Source of the DNA: Burkholderia cepacia
Lineage (GTDB): Bacteria; Pseudomonadota; Gammaproteobacteria; Burkholderiales; Burkholderiaceae
Direction of reading: 5' to 3'
NCBI RefSeq assembly: GCF_001039005.1
Contig: NZ_LDWR01000019.1
Coordinates: forward strand, 1-64,000
DNA: 64,000 nucleotides
Below the pieces are notes generated by a model. It saw only the letters and a program-made list of their open reading frames with translations. It did not search any database and was not told where the DNA came from. This document shows, piece after piece, positions 17,179 to 26,309 of the stretch (positions are counted from its first letter, which is position 1; each line of letters starts with the position of its first letter). Both the position numbers and the translations under genes were made by a program.

Positions 17179-18297
17179 TCAGAACGACGTGAGGATGCCC
17201 GCGACGATCGAGCTGGCGGTCGCGCCGGGCTTCGCGACCGCGACGCCGCCGCCCGCCGCGCCGTTGACGACGAAGCGCGCATGCGCGCCGTTGCGCACCA
17301 TCGCGGCGCCCGTGTACAGCACCGTGCGCTTCGACAGCGGATAGTCGAAGCGGATGCCGTACGAATCGGCGTTGCCTTCGCTGTCCGCGACCTTGCGGTA
17401 ATGCCCGACGCTCAGCAGCAGCGACGCGCGCCCGATCGGCACCGTCGCGCTCAGTTCCATGATGTCGCTGTGCGGATAGGCACTCTGGCTGTCGATCGCG
17501 GTCGCAACGTCGGGCCCGCCGCGATGGCGCATATACAGCGCGGCGACCTTCACGACGTTGAAGTCGTACGAGATCGCGCCGACCGTGTAGTTCCCGTTCG
17601 CGGCCGGGCTCGTGTCGCCGAGCGCGGATGCGGCAACCGGGCTGAACTTCTGCTGCATATAGTCGACGTCGACCGACAGGCCGCCGCGCGCGTAGTTGAC
17701 ACCCGCGCCATACGTATCGCCCAGTGTCGCCGGTTGCCCGGCCGCGCCGTTGGTGCCGCGCGCGGCCATCGCGCGCAGCATGAAGCCCGCATAACGCGGC
17801 GACGTGTAGCGCATCGAGTTGCGCACGCGCAGGAATGCCGGCCCGACGAAGTTGTTGGTCGCATTGCCCCATGCGAGCCCCGCACCGAGGCCGGGCAGGC
17901 TGTACGTGACGAGCGTCGTGTGCACGATCGTGTAGAGCTCGCCGAACTGCACGCCGCCGAACGGCCCCGTGATGCCGACCCACGCTTCGCGGCCGAACAG
18001 CGCGCTGCTGTTCGACAACGCGCCGCTCGCCGCGTTGAAGCCGTCCTCGAGCTTGAAGATCGTCGCATAGCCGCCGCCGAGATCCTCGACACCCTTCAAC
18101 CCCCATTGCGACGCGAACAGGTTGCCGCTGCCCATGCGCGTCACGTGGTTCGGTCCGGCGTTCGCGTATTCGATCGCGGTGTCGACGCGGCCGTAGAGCG
18201 TCACGCTCGATTGCGCGGCGGCGGGCAGCGCCGCGCTGGCGAGCAGCACGGCAAGCGGTACGGCAAGCCGGTCGGCCCGCCTGTTCGGATGGTTCAT
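17179..18297 (-). CDS. Trimeric outer-membrane porin
   Basis: 372 residues. Signal peptide to about residue 28 (ending PAAA), mature start QSSVTLYGRVDTAIEYAN, motif QWGLKGVEDLGGGYATIFKLEDGF and a C-terminal phenylalanine (GILTSF). Gram-negative porin family. It lacks the close similarity seen between the porins at 3945 and 58955, and no BON gene follows it. Divergent from the MFS permease gene of the auxin cluster, with 410 bp between starts, so it may serve as entry port for auxin or for the preceding opine-like unit. Confidence 0.92.
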   Translation of the reverse strand: MNHPNRRADRLAVPLAVLLASAALPAAAQSSVTLYGRVDTAIEYANAGPNHVTRMGSGNLFASQWGLKGVEDLGGGYATIFKLEDGFNAASGALSNSSALFGREAWVGITGPFGGVQFGELYTIVHTTLVTYSLPGLGAGLAWGNATNNFVGPAFLRVRNSMRYTSPRYAGFMLRAMAARGTNGAAGQPATLGDTYGAGVNYARGGLSVDVDYMQQKFSPVAASALGDTSPAANGNYTVGAISYDFNVVKVAALYMRHRGGPDVATAIDSQSAYPHSDIMELSATVPIGRASLLLSVGHYRKVADSEGNADSYGIRFDYPLSKRTVLYTGAAMVRNGAHARFVVNGAAGGGVAVAKPGATASSIVAGILTSF

Positions 18298-18707
18298 CTT
18301 CGTCGTCCCGTAGAAGTGCCGGCGCCTGTCGGCATCGCGCCGTCTGGTGTGAAGCGCGTTCGCCGCGAAGGGCCAACGCCGCCAATGAAAAACGGGCCGA
18401 GTCTAGGAACGACAATTTCGGACGTCGACGCAATGCGATCTATAACGCTTATAGACGTGCCGCATGAAGCGCGCGCGCCCCGCCACATGCGTGTTGCGCG
18501 ACACCCTGCGCGCACAGCCTCGGTGTTTTCTTTATCCGGGTCGGTAAATGTCCGTGTGGCGCGGCTGTCACTCCGGCTATGGCGGCCGAATTTGGCCGAC
18601 TACGCTGCGTCTCCGATCGTGTCACCCGCACGCTTTCGCGCCGCGCCGGCGCCCGGCTCGCAAGGCCGATGCCGCGCATCCCCACCGCCCGCTCCTGGAG
18701 AATCCGC
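18298..18707. other. Divergent promoter region, porin / auxin-cluster permease
   Basis: 410 bp without a supported gene. It is less GC-rich near 18390-18460 and holds one strong dyad (18439-18455). A CTGGAG ribosome site at 18695-18700 serves the MFS gene starting at 18708. An in-frame extension of that gene upstream to 18579 is possible but has no ribosome site and no family similarity. Confidence 0.6.
18439..18455. promoter_or_regulatory. LysR-type dyad operator
   Basis: TCTATAA, CGC, TTATAGA is a perfect 7-bp inverted repeat with a T-N11-A-like core, 142-158 bp upstream of the porin start. It is a candidate site for one of the nearby LysR regulators (16100-17137 or 21270-22190). Confidence 0.5.
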
Positions 18708-20105
18708 ATGTCCGCATCCACGGCCCGCGCTGCCGACGGCAAGCGCTATACGTACGAATGGTATGTCGTCGTCATCTGCATGCTCGCGTACGTCTTTTCG
18801 TTCGTCGACCGCCAGGTCCTCGTGCTGATGATCGAACCGATCAAGCGCGACCTGCACCTGTCCGATACGCAGTTCAGCCTGCTCAACGGCTTCGCGTTCT
18901 CGCTGTTCTACGCGGTGATGGGGCTCCCCGTCGCGTATCTCGCCGACCGCTACGCGCGTCCGCGGATCATCTCGATCGGCATCGCGCTGTGGAGCGTCGC
19001 GACCGCCGCATGCGGGCTCAGCCAGCATTTCGTGCAGATGTTCATCGCGCGCATGGGTGTCGGCGTCGGCGAGGCCACGCTGTCGCCCGGCGCGTATTCG
19101 ATGCTGGCCGACTACTTCCCGAAGGAGAAGCTCGGGCGCGCGATCGCCGTGTATTCGCTCGGCTCGTTCATCGGCGGCGGCGTGGCGTTCCTGATCGGCG
19201 GCTACGTGATCGCGCTGCTCAAGCATGCGAGCGCGTTCACGCTGCCGGTCGTCGGGCAGGTGCATGCGTGGCAGGTCACGTTCCTGATCGTCGGGTTGCC
19301 GGGGCTCTTCGTCGCGCTGCTGTTCGCCGCGACCGTGCGCGACCCGCAGCGCAAGGGGCTCGCGCAGGATCGCTCGGGCGCCGTGCGGCGCGTGTCGATG
19401 CGCGATTCGCTGCGCTTCGTCGGCACGCACCGCGCGACCTTCACGTGCCACTACCTCGGCTTCTCGTTCTACGCGATGACGCTGTACTGCCTCCTGAGCT
19501 GGACGCCCGCGTTCTATATCCGCCGCTTCGGGATGACGGCCGTCGAAGCCGGCTACACGCTCGGCATCGTGCTGCTGGTCGCGAACACCGCCGGCGTGTT
19601 CTGCGGCGGCTGGCTCAACGACTGGCTGCTGCTGCGCGGCCGCAACGATGCGCCGATGCGCGCCGGCGCGATCGGCGCCGCATGCATGGTGATCCCCGCG
19701 ACGCTGTTCACGCAGCTCGACTCCGTGCCGGCGTCGCTCGCGATGCTCGTCGTCGCGATGTTCTTCGCGTCGTTCCCGATGCCGACGTCGACCGCCGCGA
19801 TGCAGACGCTCGCGCCGAACCAGATGCGCGCGCAGATCTCCGCGCTGTTCCTGCTCGTGTCGAACCTGATCGCGCTCGGGATCGGCACGACCGTCGTCGC
19901 GCTGTTCACCGATCGCGTGTTCGGCGCGCCGGCGGCGGTCGGCCATTCGATGTCGATCGTCAACGTCGCGGCGGCCACGCTCGCCGCGCTGCTGCTCGCC
20001 GCCGGGTGCCGGCACTATCGCCGCAGCCTCGACCGCGAACGCGGTCATGCATCGGCAGCGGCACCGCAGACGGCCGATGCCGGCGACGCGGTCGCCGCAC
20101 GCTGA
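18708..20105 (+). CDS. MFS transporter of the auxin (iac) cluster, spinster-like
   Basis: 465 residues from the ATG at 18708. TM1 with YVFSFVDRQVLVLMIEPIKR and the following LSDTQFSLLNG are typical of the spinster/ACS-like MFS group found in aromatic-catabolism loci; about 12 TM segments. The Paraburkholderia iac cluster has MFS genes (iacT), and published work on P. phytofirmans links an MFS protein to removal of dioxindole-3-acetate. Which iacT this corresponds to cannot be decided here. It lies 150 bp upstream of iacF on the same strand. The extended C-terminal tail is hydrophilic. Confidence 0.87.
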   Translation: MSASTARAADGKRYTYEWYVVVICMLAYVFSFVDRQVLVLMIEPIKRDLHLSDTQFSLLNGFAFSLFYAVMGLPVAYLADRYARPRIISIGIALWSVATAACGLSQHFVQMFIARMGVGVGEATLSPGAYSMLADYFPKEKLGRAIAVYSLGSFIGGGVAFLIGGYVIALLKHASAFTLPVVGQVHAWQVTFLIVGLPGLFVALLFAATVRDPQRKGLAQDRSGAVRRVSMRDSLRFVGTHRATFTCHYLGFSFYAMTLYCLLSWTPAFYIRRFGMTAVEAGYTLGIVLLVANTAGVFCGGWLNDWLLLRGRNDAPMRAGAIGAACMVIPATLFTQLDSVPASLAMLVVAMFFASFPMPTSTAAMQTLAPNQMRAQISALFLLVSNLIALGIGTTVVALFTDRVFGAPAAVGHSMSIVNVAAATLAALLLAAGCRHYRRSLDRERGHASAAAPQTADAGDAVAAR

Positions 20106-20160
20106 CCCCAACCGGCCGCCCAACCATTATCAATTCGACTGATTCAGGCATCGTTTTTTT

Positions 20161-20170
20161 ATCGATTTGA
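20161..20170 (+). promoter_or_regulatory. ATCRATTTGA motif, copy upstream of iacF
   Basis: ATCGATTTGA lies about 90 bp upstream of the iacF start, after a T-run. The same motif with one change (ATCAATTTGA) lies at 22236-22245 between iacR1 and iacC. Candidate shared site for the iac LysR regulator. Confidence 0.35.
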
Positions 20171-20255
20171 TTTATGCGATGCCCGTCCCTATTCTCGATC
20201 GCATGACGGCGCGGTGTCTGCCGCGCCGCGTTCCCCTTACCCCACGGAATTTCCC

Positions 20256-21248
20256 ATGCAAGCGAACCGCCACCAGGTCCGGATCGACGCGCTGATCGAC
20301 GCGGCGCAGGACATTCGCTGCTTCCGGGTTTCGCGCGTGGACGGCCAGCCGTTCGACGCGTACGAACCGGGCGCCCATATCGACGTCACCGCACCGTCCG
20401 GCATCACGCGGCAATACTCGCTGTGCGGCAACCCCGACGAGCGCGGCACCTACCTGTTCGCGGTGAAGAAGGAAGCGCAGTCGCGCGGCGGCTCGCGTTC
20501 GCTGCACGACGACGTGACGGTTGGCGCCGAACTGTCGATCGGCGCGCCGCGCAACCTGTTTCGTCTGACGAATGCCGCGAGCGAGCACGTGCTGATCGCG
20601 GCCGGTATCGGCATCACGCCGCTGCTGTCGATGGCGTATGCGCTGCACCGGCGCGACGCGCGCTACCGGCTGCATTATTTCGCACGCAGCCGCGAACATG
20701 CGGCATTCGTCGACGACCTGTCGGCCGAACCGTTTGCGTCGCACGTGACGTTCCACTACGGCGTCGAGCCCGACGCGCTCGCGGCCGAACTCGGCCGCTG
20801 CGTCGCGTCGGTCGATGCGCATGCCCACGTCTATACATGCGGCCCAGGGCCGTTCATGGATGCGGTGGTCACGGCCGCCGCGACGCGCGTTCCCGATGCG
20901 TCGATCCATCTCGAACGCTTCGCGGCGGACCCGGCCGCCGCCGATACGAATGCGAATTCCAATGCCGATGCCGGCCCGGCCGACGGCTTCGAAGTGCGGC
21001 TGCAGCGCAGCGGACAATCGGTGCGCGTCACGCCCGACACGTCGATCGTCGATGCGCTCGCGCGGATCGGCATCGAGGTCGATACGTCATGCGGCGAAGG
21101 CCTGTGCGGCACCTGCATGGTGCCCGTCATCGACGGCGAGCCCGATCATCGCGACCACTGCCTCAGCAAGGCCGAGCGCGCGAGCAACACGGTGATCTGC
21201 TGCTGCGTGTCGCGCGCGCGCTCGGCGGTGCTCGTCCTCGATCTCTGA
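20256..21248 (+). CDS. iacF: Reductase component of the auxin Rieske dioxygenase (IacF)
   Basis: 330 residues from the ATG at 20256. Vanillate O-demethylase reductase layout: flavin domain with RQYSL (52-56), NAD-binding domain with GIGITP (117-122), CGPGPF (195-200), then a plant-type [2Fe-2S] ferredoxin domain with C279, C284, C287 and C317. It passes electrons from NAD(P)H to the Rieske oxygenase IacCD. A low-complexity Asn/Ala linker at about 225-243 joins the reductase and ferredoxin parts. It is separated from iacCD by the oppositely oriented iacR1, so it has its own promoter. Confidence 0.88.
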   Translation: MQANRHQVRIDALIDAAQDIRCFRVSRVDGQPFDAYEPGAHIDVTAPSGITRQYSLCGNPDERGTYLFAVKKEAQSRGGSRSLHDDVTVGAELSIGAPRNLFRLTNAASEHVLIAAGIGITPLLSMAYALHRRDARYRLHYFARSREHAAFVDDLSAEPFASHVTFHYGVEPDALAAELGRCVASVDAHAHVYTCGPGPFMDAVVTAAATRVPDASIHLERFAADPAAADTNANSNADAGPADGFEVRLQRSGQSVRVTPDTSIVDALARIGIEVDTSCGEGLCGTCMVPVIDGEPDHRDHCLSKAERASNTVICCCVSRARSAVLVLDL

Positions 21249-21269
21249 CACGCGCACACGGCCCGGCCG

Positions 21270-22190
21270 TCACGCGTCGTCGAAACGCTCGACGATCTCG
21301 GCCAGCAGCGCGCGCATCCACGCGTTGCCCTCGTCCTCATGGAAGTGCTCGTGCCAGTGCATCGTCACCGGCGCGGGCGGCAGCGTCACCGGCAGGTCGT
21401 AAAGCCGGAACGCGTTGTCACGGTTCAGGATCTGCGCGAGCCGCTTCGGCAGCGTCGCATAGAGATCCGTGACCGACAGCACGCTCGGCAGCGCGACGAA
21501 GTGCGGCACTTCGAGCGCGATGTTGCGGCCCACGCCCTGCGCACGCAACGCGTCGTCGAGCGCGTGATGGCTGTGCTCGACCGATTTGACGTTGACGTGC
21601 GCGGCGCGCACGAACTGGTCGAGACTCAGCGCGGCGCCGGCCGGCAAGCCGCGCCGGCGGCCCGTCATGCAAACGTAGGTTTCCTCGAACAGCACGTGAT
21701 GGCGCGTGCGCGGCATCAGTTCCGGCAGGTTGCCGATCGCGAAATCCAGCCGGCTCGCGCGCAGCGCTTCCTCGATCTCCTCCACCGGCATCGGCTGCAC
21801 GCTCAGCGTCGCGCGCGGCGCCCGCTCGCGCAGCGCCTGGCAGATCGCCGGCAGGTACGCCATCTCGCCCGCGTCCGACAACGACAGCCGGAACGTGCGC
21901 GTGCTGGTCGCCGCGTCGAAGCGCTCCGCATAACGCAGCGCCACGCGCACCATGTCGAGCGCCTTGCCGACGATGCCCGCAAGCTCGAGCGCAACCGGCG
22001 TCGGCTGCATGCCCGAGCGCGTGCGCACGAACAGCGGATCGTCGAACAGCGTGCGCAACCGGCCGAGCGAATAGCTGACGGCCGGCTGCGACAGCGCGAG
22101 CCGCTCGCCGGCCTTCGTCAGGCTGCGTTCCTCGACGATCGCCTGGAACACGCGCAACAGGTTCAGATCGAGATGATCGACCGACGCCAT
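21270..22190 (-). CDS. iacR1: LysR-family regulator of the auxin cluster (IacR1)
   Basis: 306 residues from the ATG at 22190, preceded by GGAGGT. An upstream ATG pair in the same frame overlaps that ribosome site. The helix-turn-helix has DHLDLNLLRVFQAIVEERSL, then LSQPAVSYSLGRLR and DPLFVRTRSGMQPTP (NahR/NodD branch). Divergent from iacC. In P. phytofirmans PsJN a LysR regulator within the iac cluster is reported to respond to dioxindole-3-acetate; position and cluster content make this its likely orthologue. Confidence 0.8.
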   Translation of the reverse strand: MASVDHLDLNLLRVFQAIVEERSLTKAGERLALSQPAVSYSLGRLRTLFDDPLFVRTRSGMQPTPVALELAGIVGKALDMVRVALRYAERFDAATSTRTFRLSLSDAGEMAYLPAICQALRERAPRATLSVQPMPVEEIEEALRASRLDFAIGNLPELMPRTRHHVLFEETYVCMTGRRRGLPAGAALSLDQFVRAAHVNVKSVEHSHHALDDALRAQGVGRNIALEVPHFVALPSVLSVTDLYATLPKRLAQILNRDNAFRLYDLPVTLPPAPVTMHWHEHFHEDEGNAWMRALLAEIVERFDDA

Positions 22191-22216
22191 CGTGACCTCC
22201 ATCATTTGCCGTATTT

Positions 22217-22241
22217 ATTGACTCGCTAATTTTAGATCAAT
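22217..22241. promoter_or_regulatory. Dyad in the iacR1-iacC promoter
   Basis: ATTGA and TCAAT, separated by 15 bp, lie 26-50 bp before the iacR1 start in the most AT-rich part of the divergent region. The right arm overlaps the ATCAATTTGA motif. Candidate LysR regulatory site. Confidence 0.35.
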
Positions 22242-22245
22242 TTGA
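22236..22245 (+). promoter_or_regulatory. ATCRATTTGA motif, copy upstream of iacC
   Basis: ATCAATTTGA, 85 bp upstream of the iacC start; partner of the copy at 20161-20170 upstream of iacF. Confidence 0.35.
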
Positions 22246-22329
22246 CGGATATGTAGCGGAAGACGAGACTGGTCTCTCGATACCGCGCCCCGCGCGGCCC
22301 GTTTTCGCGACTCCTTCCCCACGACAACG

Positions 22330-23613
22330 ATGAGCGACATTCCCTACCAGACGATCGACACCCGTGCGCTGCACGGCCTCGCGCAGCCCGACCGCATCGC
22401 GCCCGCGATGTATCACGACCCCGCGCTGTTCGAAGCCGAGCTCGACCGCATCTTCTACCGCACCTGGATCTGGGTCGCGCACGAGAGCGAACTGCCGCAA
22501 CCCGGCGACTTCATCACGACGACGATCGGCCGCCAGCCGGTGATCGTCGTGCGCGACAAGACCGGCGACATCAACGTGCTGCAGAACCGCTGCCGCCATC
22601 GCGGCGCGACCGTGTGCGAATCGCACAAGGGCAACGCGAAGGGCTTCACGTGCCCGTATCACAGCTGGTCGTATGCGCTCGACGGCACGCTGCGCGCGCT
22701 GCCGTACGGCGACGGTTACGAAGGCGTGTGCGAGAAAGGCGACCTGCCGCTCGTGAAGCTGCGCGTCGGCGTGTACCAGGGGCTGATCTTCGCGAGCTTC
22801 AACGACGACATCGAACCGCTCGAGGATTTCCTCGGCGGCGCGAAGCCGTGGATCGACCTGTTCATGAAGCAGGGCGCCGGCTACCCGATCAAGGCGAACG
22901 GCGAGCACAAGTTCAAGTTCAAGGGCAACTGGAAGATCCAGCTCGAGAACACCACCGACCTCTATCACTTCCCGGTCGTGCACAAGTCGTGGATGAAGTC
23001 AATCGACGACGAGACGGCCGCCGCGATCACGAGCTTCATGACGAGCGAGGCCGCGTTCTGCCGCGCGCTCGGCAACGGCCACAGCCTCGCGGTGCTGATG
23101 CCCGAGCTGATCGACCTCGACGAAGACGACGGCGCGCCGCTGCCCGAGCGCTTCGCGCCGCTCGCCGAGAAGCTCGCCGAACGCCACGCGCCGGACGAAG
23201 TACGCCGCATCGTGCGCTCGCTGATGGGCGTCGGCTTCAACCTGAACCTGTTCCCGAACCTCGCGCTGTCGATGGCGTTTTTCCGCGTGCTGCGGCCGAT
23301 CTCCGCGAACGAAACCGAGATCCGCCACGTCGCGCTCGCAATGGACGGCGGCCCCGACGAGGCGAACCGCGAGCGGCTGCGCATCCACGAGCATTTCCAG
23401 GGCCCGTTCGGTTTCGGCAGCCCCGACGATGCGGAAGCGTGGGAGCGCGTGCAGCGCGGCGCGCATGCGGGCCCCGACGTGCCGATCCTCGTGAATCGCG
23501 GGCTGAACCGCGAGACGACCGCCGCGAACGGCGAAAAGACCGCGCATGCGACCGACGAGACCGGCATGCGCGAGGCCTACCAGCAATGGCGCAAGATGAT
23601 GGAGCAACAATGA
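22330..23613 (+). CDS. iacC: Rieske dioxygenase large subunit (IacC)
   Basis: 427 residues. The Rieske [2Fe-2S] centre is C88-R-H90 and C108-P-Y-H111. The mononuclear iron site has the ENTTDLYHFPVVH motif with bridging D210 and ligands H213 and H218. Aromatic-ring hydroxylating dioxygenase alpha subunit. In auxin degradation IacC acts with IacD and IacF on the oxidised indole intermediates on the way to catechol. First gene of a three-gene unit: its stop overlaps the start of iacD. Confidence 0.9.
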   Translation: MSDIPYQTIDTRALHGLAQPDRIAPAMYHDPALFEAELDRIFYRTWIWVAHESELPQPGDFITTTIGRQPVIVVRDKTGDINVLQNRCRHRGATVCESHKGNAKGFTCPYHSWSYALDGTLRALPYGDGYEGVCEKGDLPLVKLRVGVYQGLIFASFNDDIEPLEDFLGGAKPWIDLFMKQGAGYPIKANGEHKFKFKGNWKIQLENTTDLYHFPVVHKSWMKSIDDETAAAITSFMTSEAAFCRALGNGHSLAVLMPELIDLDEDDGAPLPERFAPLAEKLAERHAPDEVRRIVRSLMGVGFNLNLFPNLALSMAFFRVLRPISANETEIRHVALAMDGGPDEANRERLRIHEHFQGPFGFGSPDDAEAWERVQRGAHAGPDVPILVNRGLNRETTAANGEKTAHATDETGMREAYQQWRKMMEQQ

Positions 23614-24113
23614 TGGACGACCGCAACGCCCTTTTCTCGCAGCAGACCTTCGCCCGCGCGGTCGAATTCGTGTGGCGCGAAGCCGAGATGCTCGACCGCC
23701 GCGACTATCGCGTGTGGCTCGACCTGTGGGATCCGGCCGGCCACTACGTGGTGCCGATCGATCCCGACGCGACCGACTTCGCGGCCACGCTGAACTACGT
23801 GTTCGACGACCAGGACATGCGCGAGAAGCGCGTGCAGCGGATGGTGTCCGGTTATTCGGCATCGGCGACCGACGCGGCGCGCACGGTGCGCACCGTGTCG
23901 CGCTTCACACTCGAAAGCGGCAGCGCCGATACCGTCGAGCTGAAATCCGCGCAGGTCGTCGTCGCGTACAAGCGCGGCGTCGCGACGCTGTTCGCGGCCG
24001 ACGTCACGCACAAGCTGCACGTCGACGCCGAGGGCGAGATGCGGATCGCCGAGAAAGTCGTGCGCCTGATCGACTCGACCGAAGCACTCAGCGCGATCGG
24101 CTTCCTGCTGTAA
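23610..24113 (+). CDS. iacD: Rieske dioxygenase small subunit (IacD)
   Basis: 167 residues, start ATG at 23610 preceded by GGAG (23601-23604) and overlapping the iacC stop as ATGA; a second ATG follows at once. NTF2-like cone fold of ring-hydroxylating dioxygenase beta subunits: EFVWREAEMLDRRDYRVWLD, then GHYVVPIDPDAT and a C-terminal RIAEKVVRLIDS. The beta subunit has no metal site and stabilises the alpha3beta3 oligomer. The overlap ensures equal amounts of both subunits. Confidence 0.9.
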   Translation: MMDDRNALFSQQTFARAVEFVWREAEMLDRRDYRVWLDLWDPAGHYVVPIDPDATDFAATLNYVFDDQDMREKRVQRMVSGYSASATDAARTVRTVSRFTLESGSADTVELKSAQVVVAYKRGVATLFAADVTHKLHVDAEGEMRIAEKVVRLIDSTEALSAIGFLL

Positions 24114-24178
24114 GCCGTGGCCGGTTCGCCGCCGAAAACGCAACGGTGAACCGGCAACCTTCACCTTTCCGGACGACC

Positions 24179-24565
24179 ATGCCCACACTCGAAGTTTTCC
24201 TGCCGGCCGGCCATGACGACGCGCGCAAGGCCGAACTGATCGCACGATTGAGCAGCGCGACCGTCGATGCGATCGGCGCGCCGATCGAATCCGTGCGCGT
24301 GCTGCTCACCGAATTGCCCGCGACGCACATCGGCCTCGGCGGCCGCACTGCGGCGGACGGCGCGCCGCCGTCGCTGCCGGTGATCGTCGCGATCCTGATC
24401 GCCGGGCGCACCGACGCGCAGAAGCGCGCGCTGATCGCCGCGTTGTCCGATGCCGGTGCGAACGTGCTCGACGCGCCGCTGCAGGCAACGCGTGTGATCA
24501 TCAAGGACATTCCGAACACGGACTTCGGCATCGGCGGGCAAACCGCGCGGGCGCTGGGGCGCTGA
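24179..24565 (+). CDS. iacY: Tandem tautomerase (fused 4-oxalocrotonate tautomerase type), IacY-like
   Basis: 128 residues. Two homologous halves are visible: PTLEVFLPAGHDDARKAELI from Pro2, and PVIVAILIAGRTDAQKRALI from about residue 67. Each half continues with the IGAPIESVRV or LDAPLQATRV pattern and ends TxIGLGGRT or TDFGIGGQT. The proline at position 1 after Met removal is the family's catalytic base, and the second half also begins with proline, but it is internal. A tautomerase-superfamily gene of the P. phytofirmans iac cluster is reported to act in removal of dioxindole-3-acetate. It lies 65 bp after iacD on the same strand. Confidence 0.8.
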   Translation: MPTLEVFLPAGHDDARKAELIARLSSATVDAIGAPIESVRVLLTELPATHIGLGGRTAADGAPPSLPVIVAILIAGRTDAQKRALIAALSDAGANVLDAPLQATRVIIKDIPNTDFGIGGQTARALGR

Positions 24566-24597
24566 TGATGTGCGGGGCGTCGTTACGCCGGTCGTCG

Positions 24598-26076
24598 TTA
24601 TACGTGCTCACCGGCGAGCGGCAGCGTCACCCGGCAATCGAGGCCGCCGCCATCGGCCGGACTCGCGCCGATCCGGCCGCCATGACGCGTCACGATGCTT
24701 TTGCACAGCGACAGCCCGATCCCGTTGCCGCCGGCCTTCGACGACGAGAAGCCGTCGAACAGCCGGTCGTGCGCACCTTCCGCGATGCCCGGGCCGTTGT
24801 CGATCGCGCGCAGCTCGGCGTGCCCGGCCACGTTCGCGGTGCCGAGCGTCAGCGTGCGCGGCATGCGTTCGCAGCCGGCGAACGCCTCGATCGCGTTGAA
24901 CGCGAGATTCAGGATCACCTGCCCGATCAGTACGCGTTCGCAGCGGATCGGCAGCGGTGCATCGGCCTGCACGATCTCGACCGTCACGCCGGCCTCCTTC
25001 GCGCGCAGCTCGATGAAATACGCGACGTCCGCCAGGATGTCGCGCAGGTCGGCGATCGCGGCGACCGTGTCGCGCCTCACGATGAATTCGCGCACGCTCT
25101 TGATGATCAGCGCCGCATGCTCGGCCTGCCGGTCCGCGCTGCGCAGCCCCCAGATTGCGTCGTCGACGGCGCCGCGCCCGTTCAACCGCTGCACCGCGCC
25201 CTCGATGAAGTTGCGCACGGCCGCGAGCGGCTGGCTCAGTTCGTGCGCGATCACGGTTGCCATCTCGCCCATCGCGTTGTAGCGGCCCGCGTATTCGAGC
25301 ATGCGCGCCTCGGCGCGCCGCGCGTCCTCGATCGCGACTTCGTCGCTGACGTCGCGGAACTGCACGAGCAGCCCGTCGAGATCGCCTTCGATCTCGACCT
25401 GCCGGCACGTGATGCGCAGCCAGCACGTCGAGCCGTCGCGCCGCACGATCCGGTAGCGCTGCGGCTCGGACGGGCACGTCGACGGCGCATCGCGCAACTG
25501 CGCGACGAGCCGGTCGCGATCGGCCTCGGTGCAGTAGTCGAGCACCTCGCCGAGCGCTTCGTCCGGCGCGAGCCCGAGTACGCGGCGCCCCGACTCGCTG
25601 ATGAACTGCGCGCCACCGTGCGGCGACACGACCGCGACGCCTTCGTCGAGATCCTGCATGAACTCGCGCAGCCGCGCCTCGTAACGACGCAGTTGCTGGC
25701 GAATCGCCTCCTCCGCGCTGATGTCGCGGAACTGCACCATCACGACATCGTGCCCGCGCAGCGGCACATAGGTGGCGATCGCCTCCGACAGCATGTCGAC
25801 GCCCGTGCGCGACCGGTAGCACCACTCGTACACCTGCGGCCCGTCGACCATCGCGCGGTCCATCGCGCCCACGCCGATCTCGCGCCGGTACTTCGGTTCG
25901 GGGCGCGTCATGTCCGGTGCCTTCAGCGGCAGCAGTTCCTCGACGGAAAAGCCGAGCGCGATGCACGCGGCGCGATTCGCCCACACGATCGCCTTGGTCT
26001 GCGCGTCGTGCAGCAGCACGCAGGTGGTCAGCGCGTCGAGCAGCCGGTGGAAATCGTCTTCGTCGGGAAAACTCAT
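24598..26076 (-). CDS. iacS: Soluble two-PAS sensor histidine kinase (IacS)
   Basis: 492 residues from the ATG at 26076; upstream in-frame starts up to 26151 exist and no candidate has a good ribosome site. Two PAS domains (about 8-120 and 135-245, each ending VQFRDxS), a HisKA domain with the H-box IAHELSQPLAAVRNF (phospho-accepting H278) and an HATPase domain (RAIDNGPGIAEG, then GNGIGLSLCKSIV). No membrane segment, so it senses a cytoplasmic ligand or redox state through PAS, like FixL/TodS. It lies between iacCDY and iacABIHE on the opposite strand. Its partner is most likely the response regulator at 30455. Confidence 0.82.
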   Translation of the reverse strand: MSFPDEDDFHRLLDALTTCVLLHDAQTKAIVWANRAACIALGFSVEELLPLKAPDMTRPEPKYRREIGVGAMDRAMVDGPQVYEWCYRSRTGVDMLSEAIATYVPLRGHDVVMVQFRDISAEEAIRQQLRRYEARLREFMQDLDEGVAVVSPHGGAQFISESGRRVLGLAPDEALGEVLDYCTEADRDRLVAQLRDAPSTCPSEPQRYRIVRRDGSTCWLRITCRQVEIEGDLDGLLVQFRDVSDEVAIEDARRAEARMLEYAGRYNAMGEMATVIAHELSQPLAAVRNFIEGAVQRLNGRGAVDDAIWGLRSADRQAEHAALIIKSVREFIVRRDTVAAIADLRDILADVAYFIELRAKEAGVTVEIVQADAPLPIRCERVLIGQVILNLAFNAIEAFAGCERMPRTLTLGTANVAGHAELRAIDNGPGIAEGAHDRLFDGFSSSKAGGNGIGLSLCKSIVTRHGGRIGASPADGGGLDCRVTLPLAGEHV

Positions 26077-26309
26077 GATCGGATTCGGAGGAAGGCGCGC
26101 AGTGTCGCGCGGCCGGAAACCCAACATAGCACCGGCGCGCGCCGCCCGCATCTGAAGATTTCTTTAGGCCGGCACGGATCGTCACCAGTCGCGCGGCCCA
26201 ACGCACCAATTGCTGCGGGTTTTCGGCGTTTCTAGACTGGCTGCATCGTCGTGCCGCACAGCACGCATGCCGCCCCGCATTCGAACCCTTATCCGCCCAG
26301 GAGACAGTC

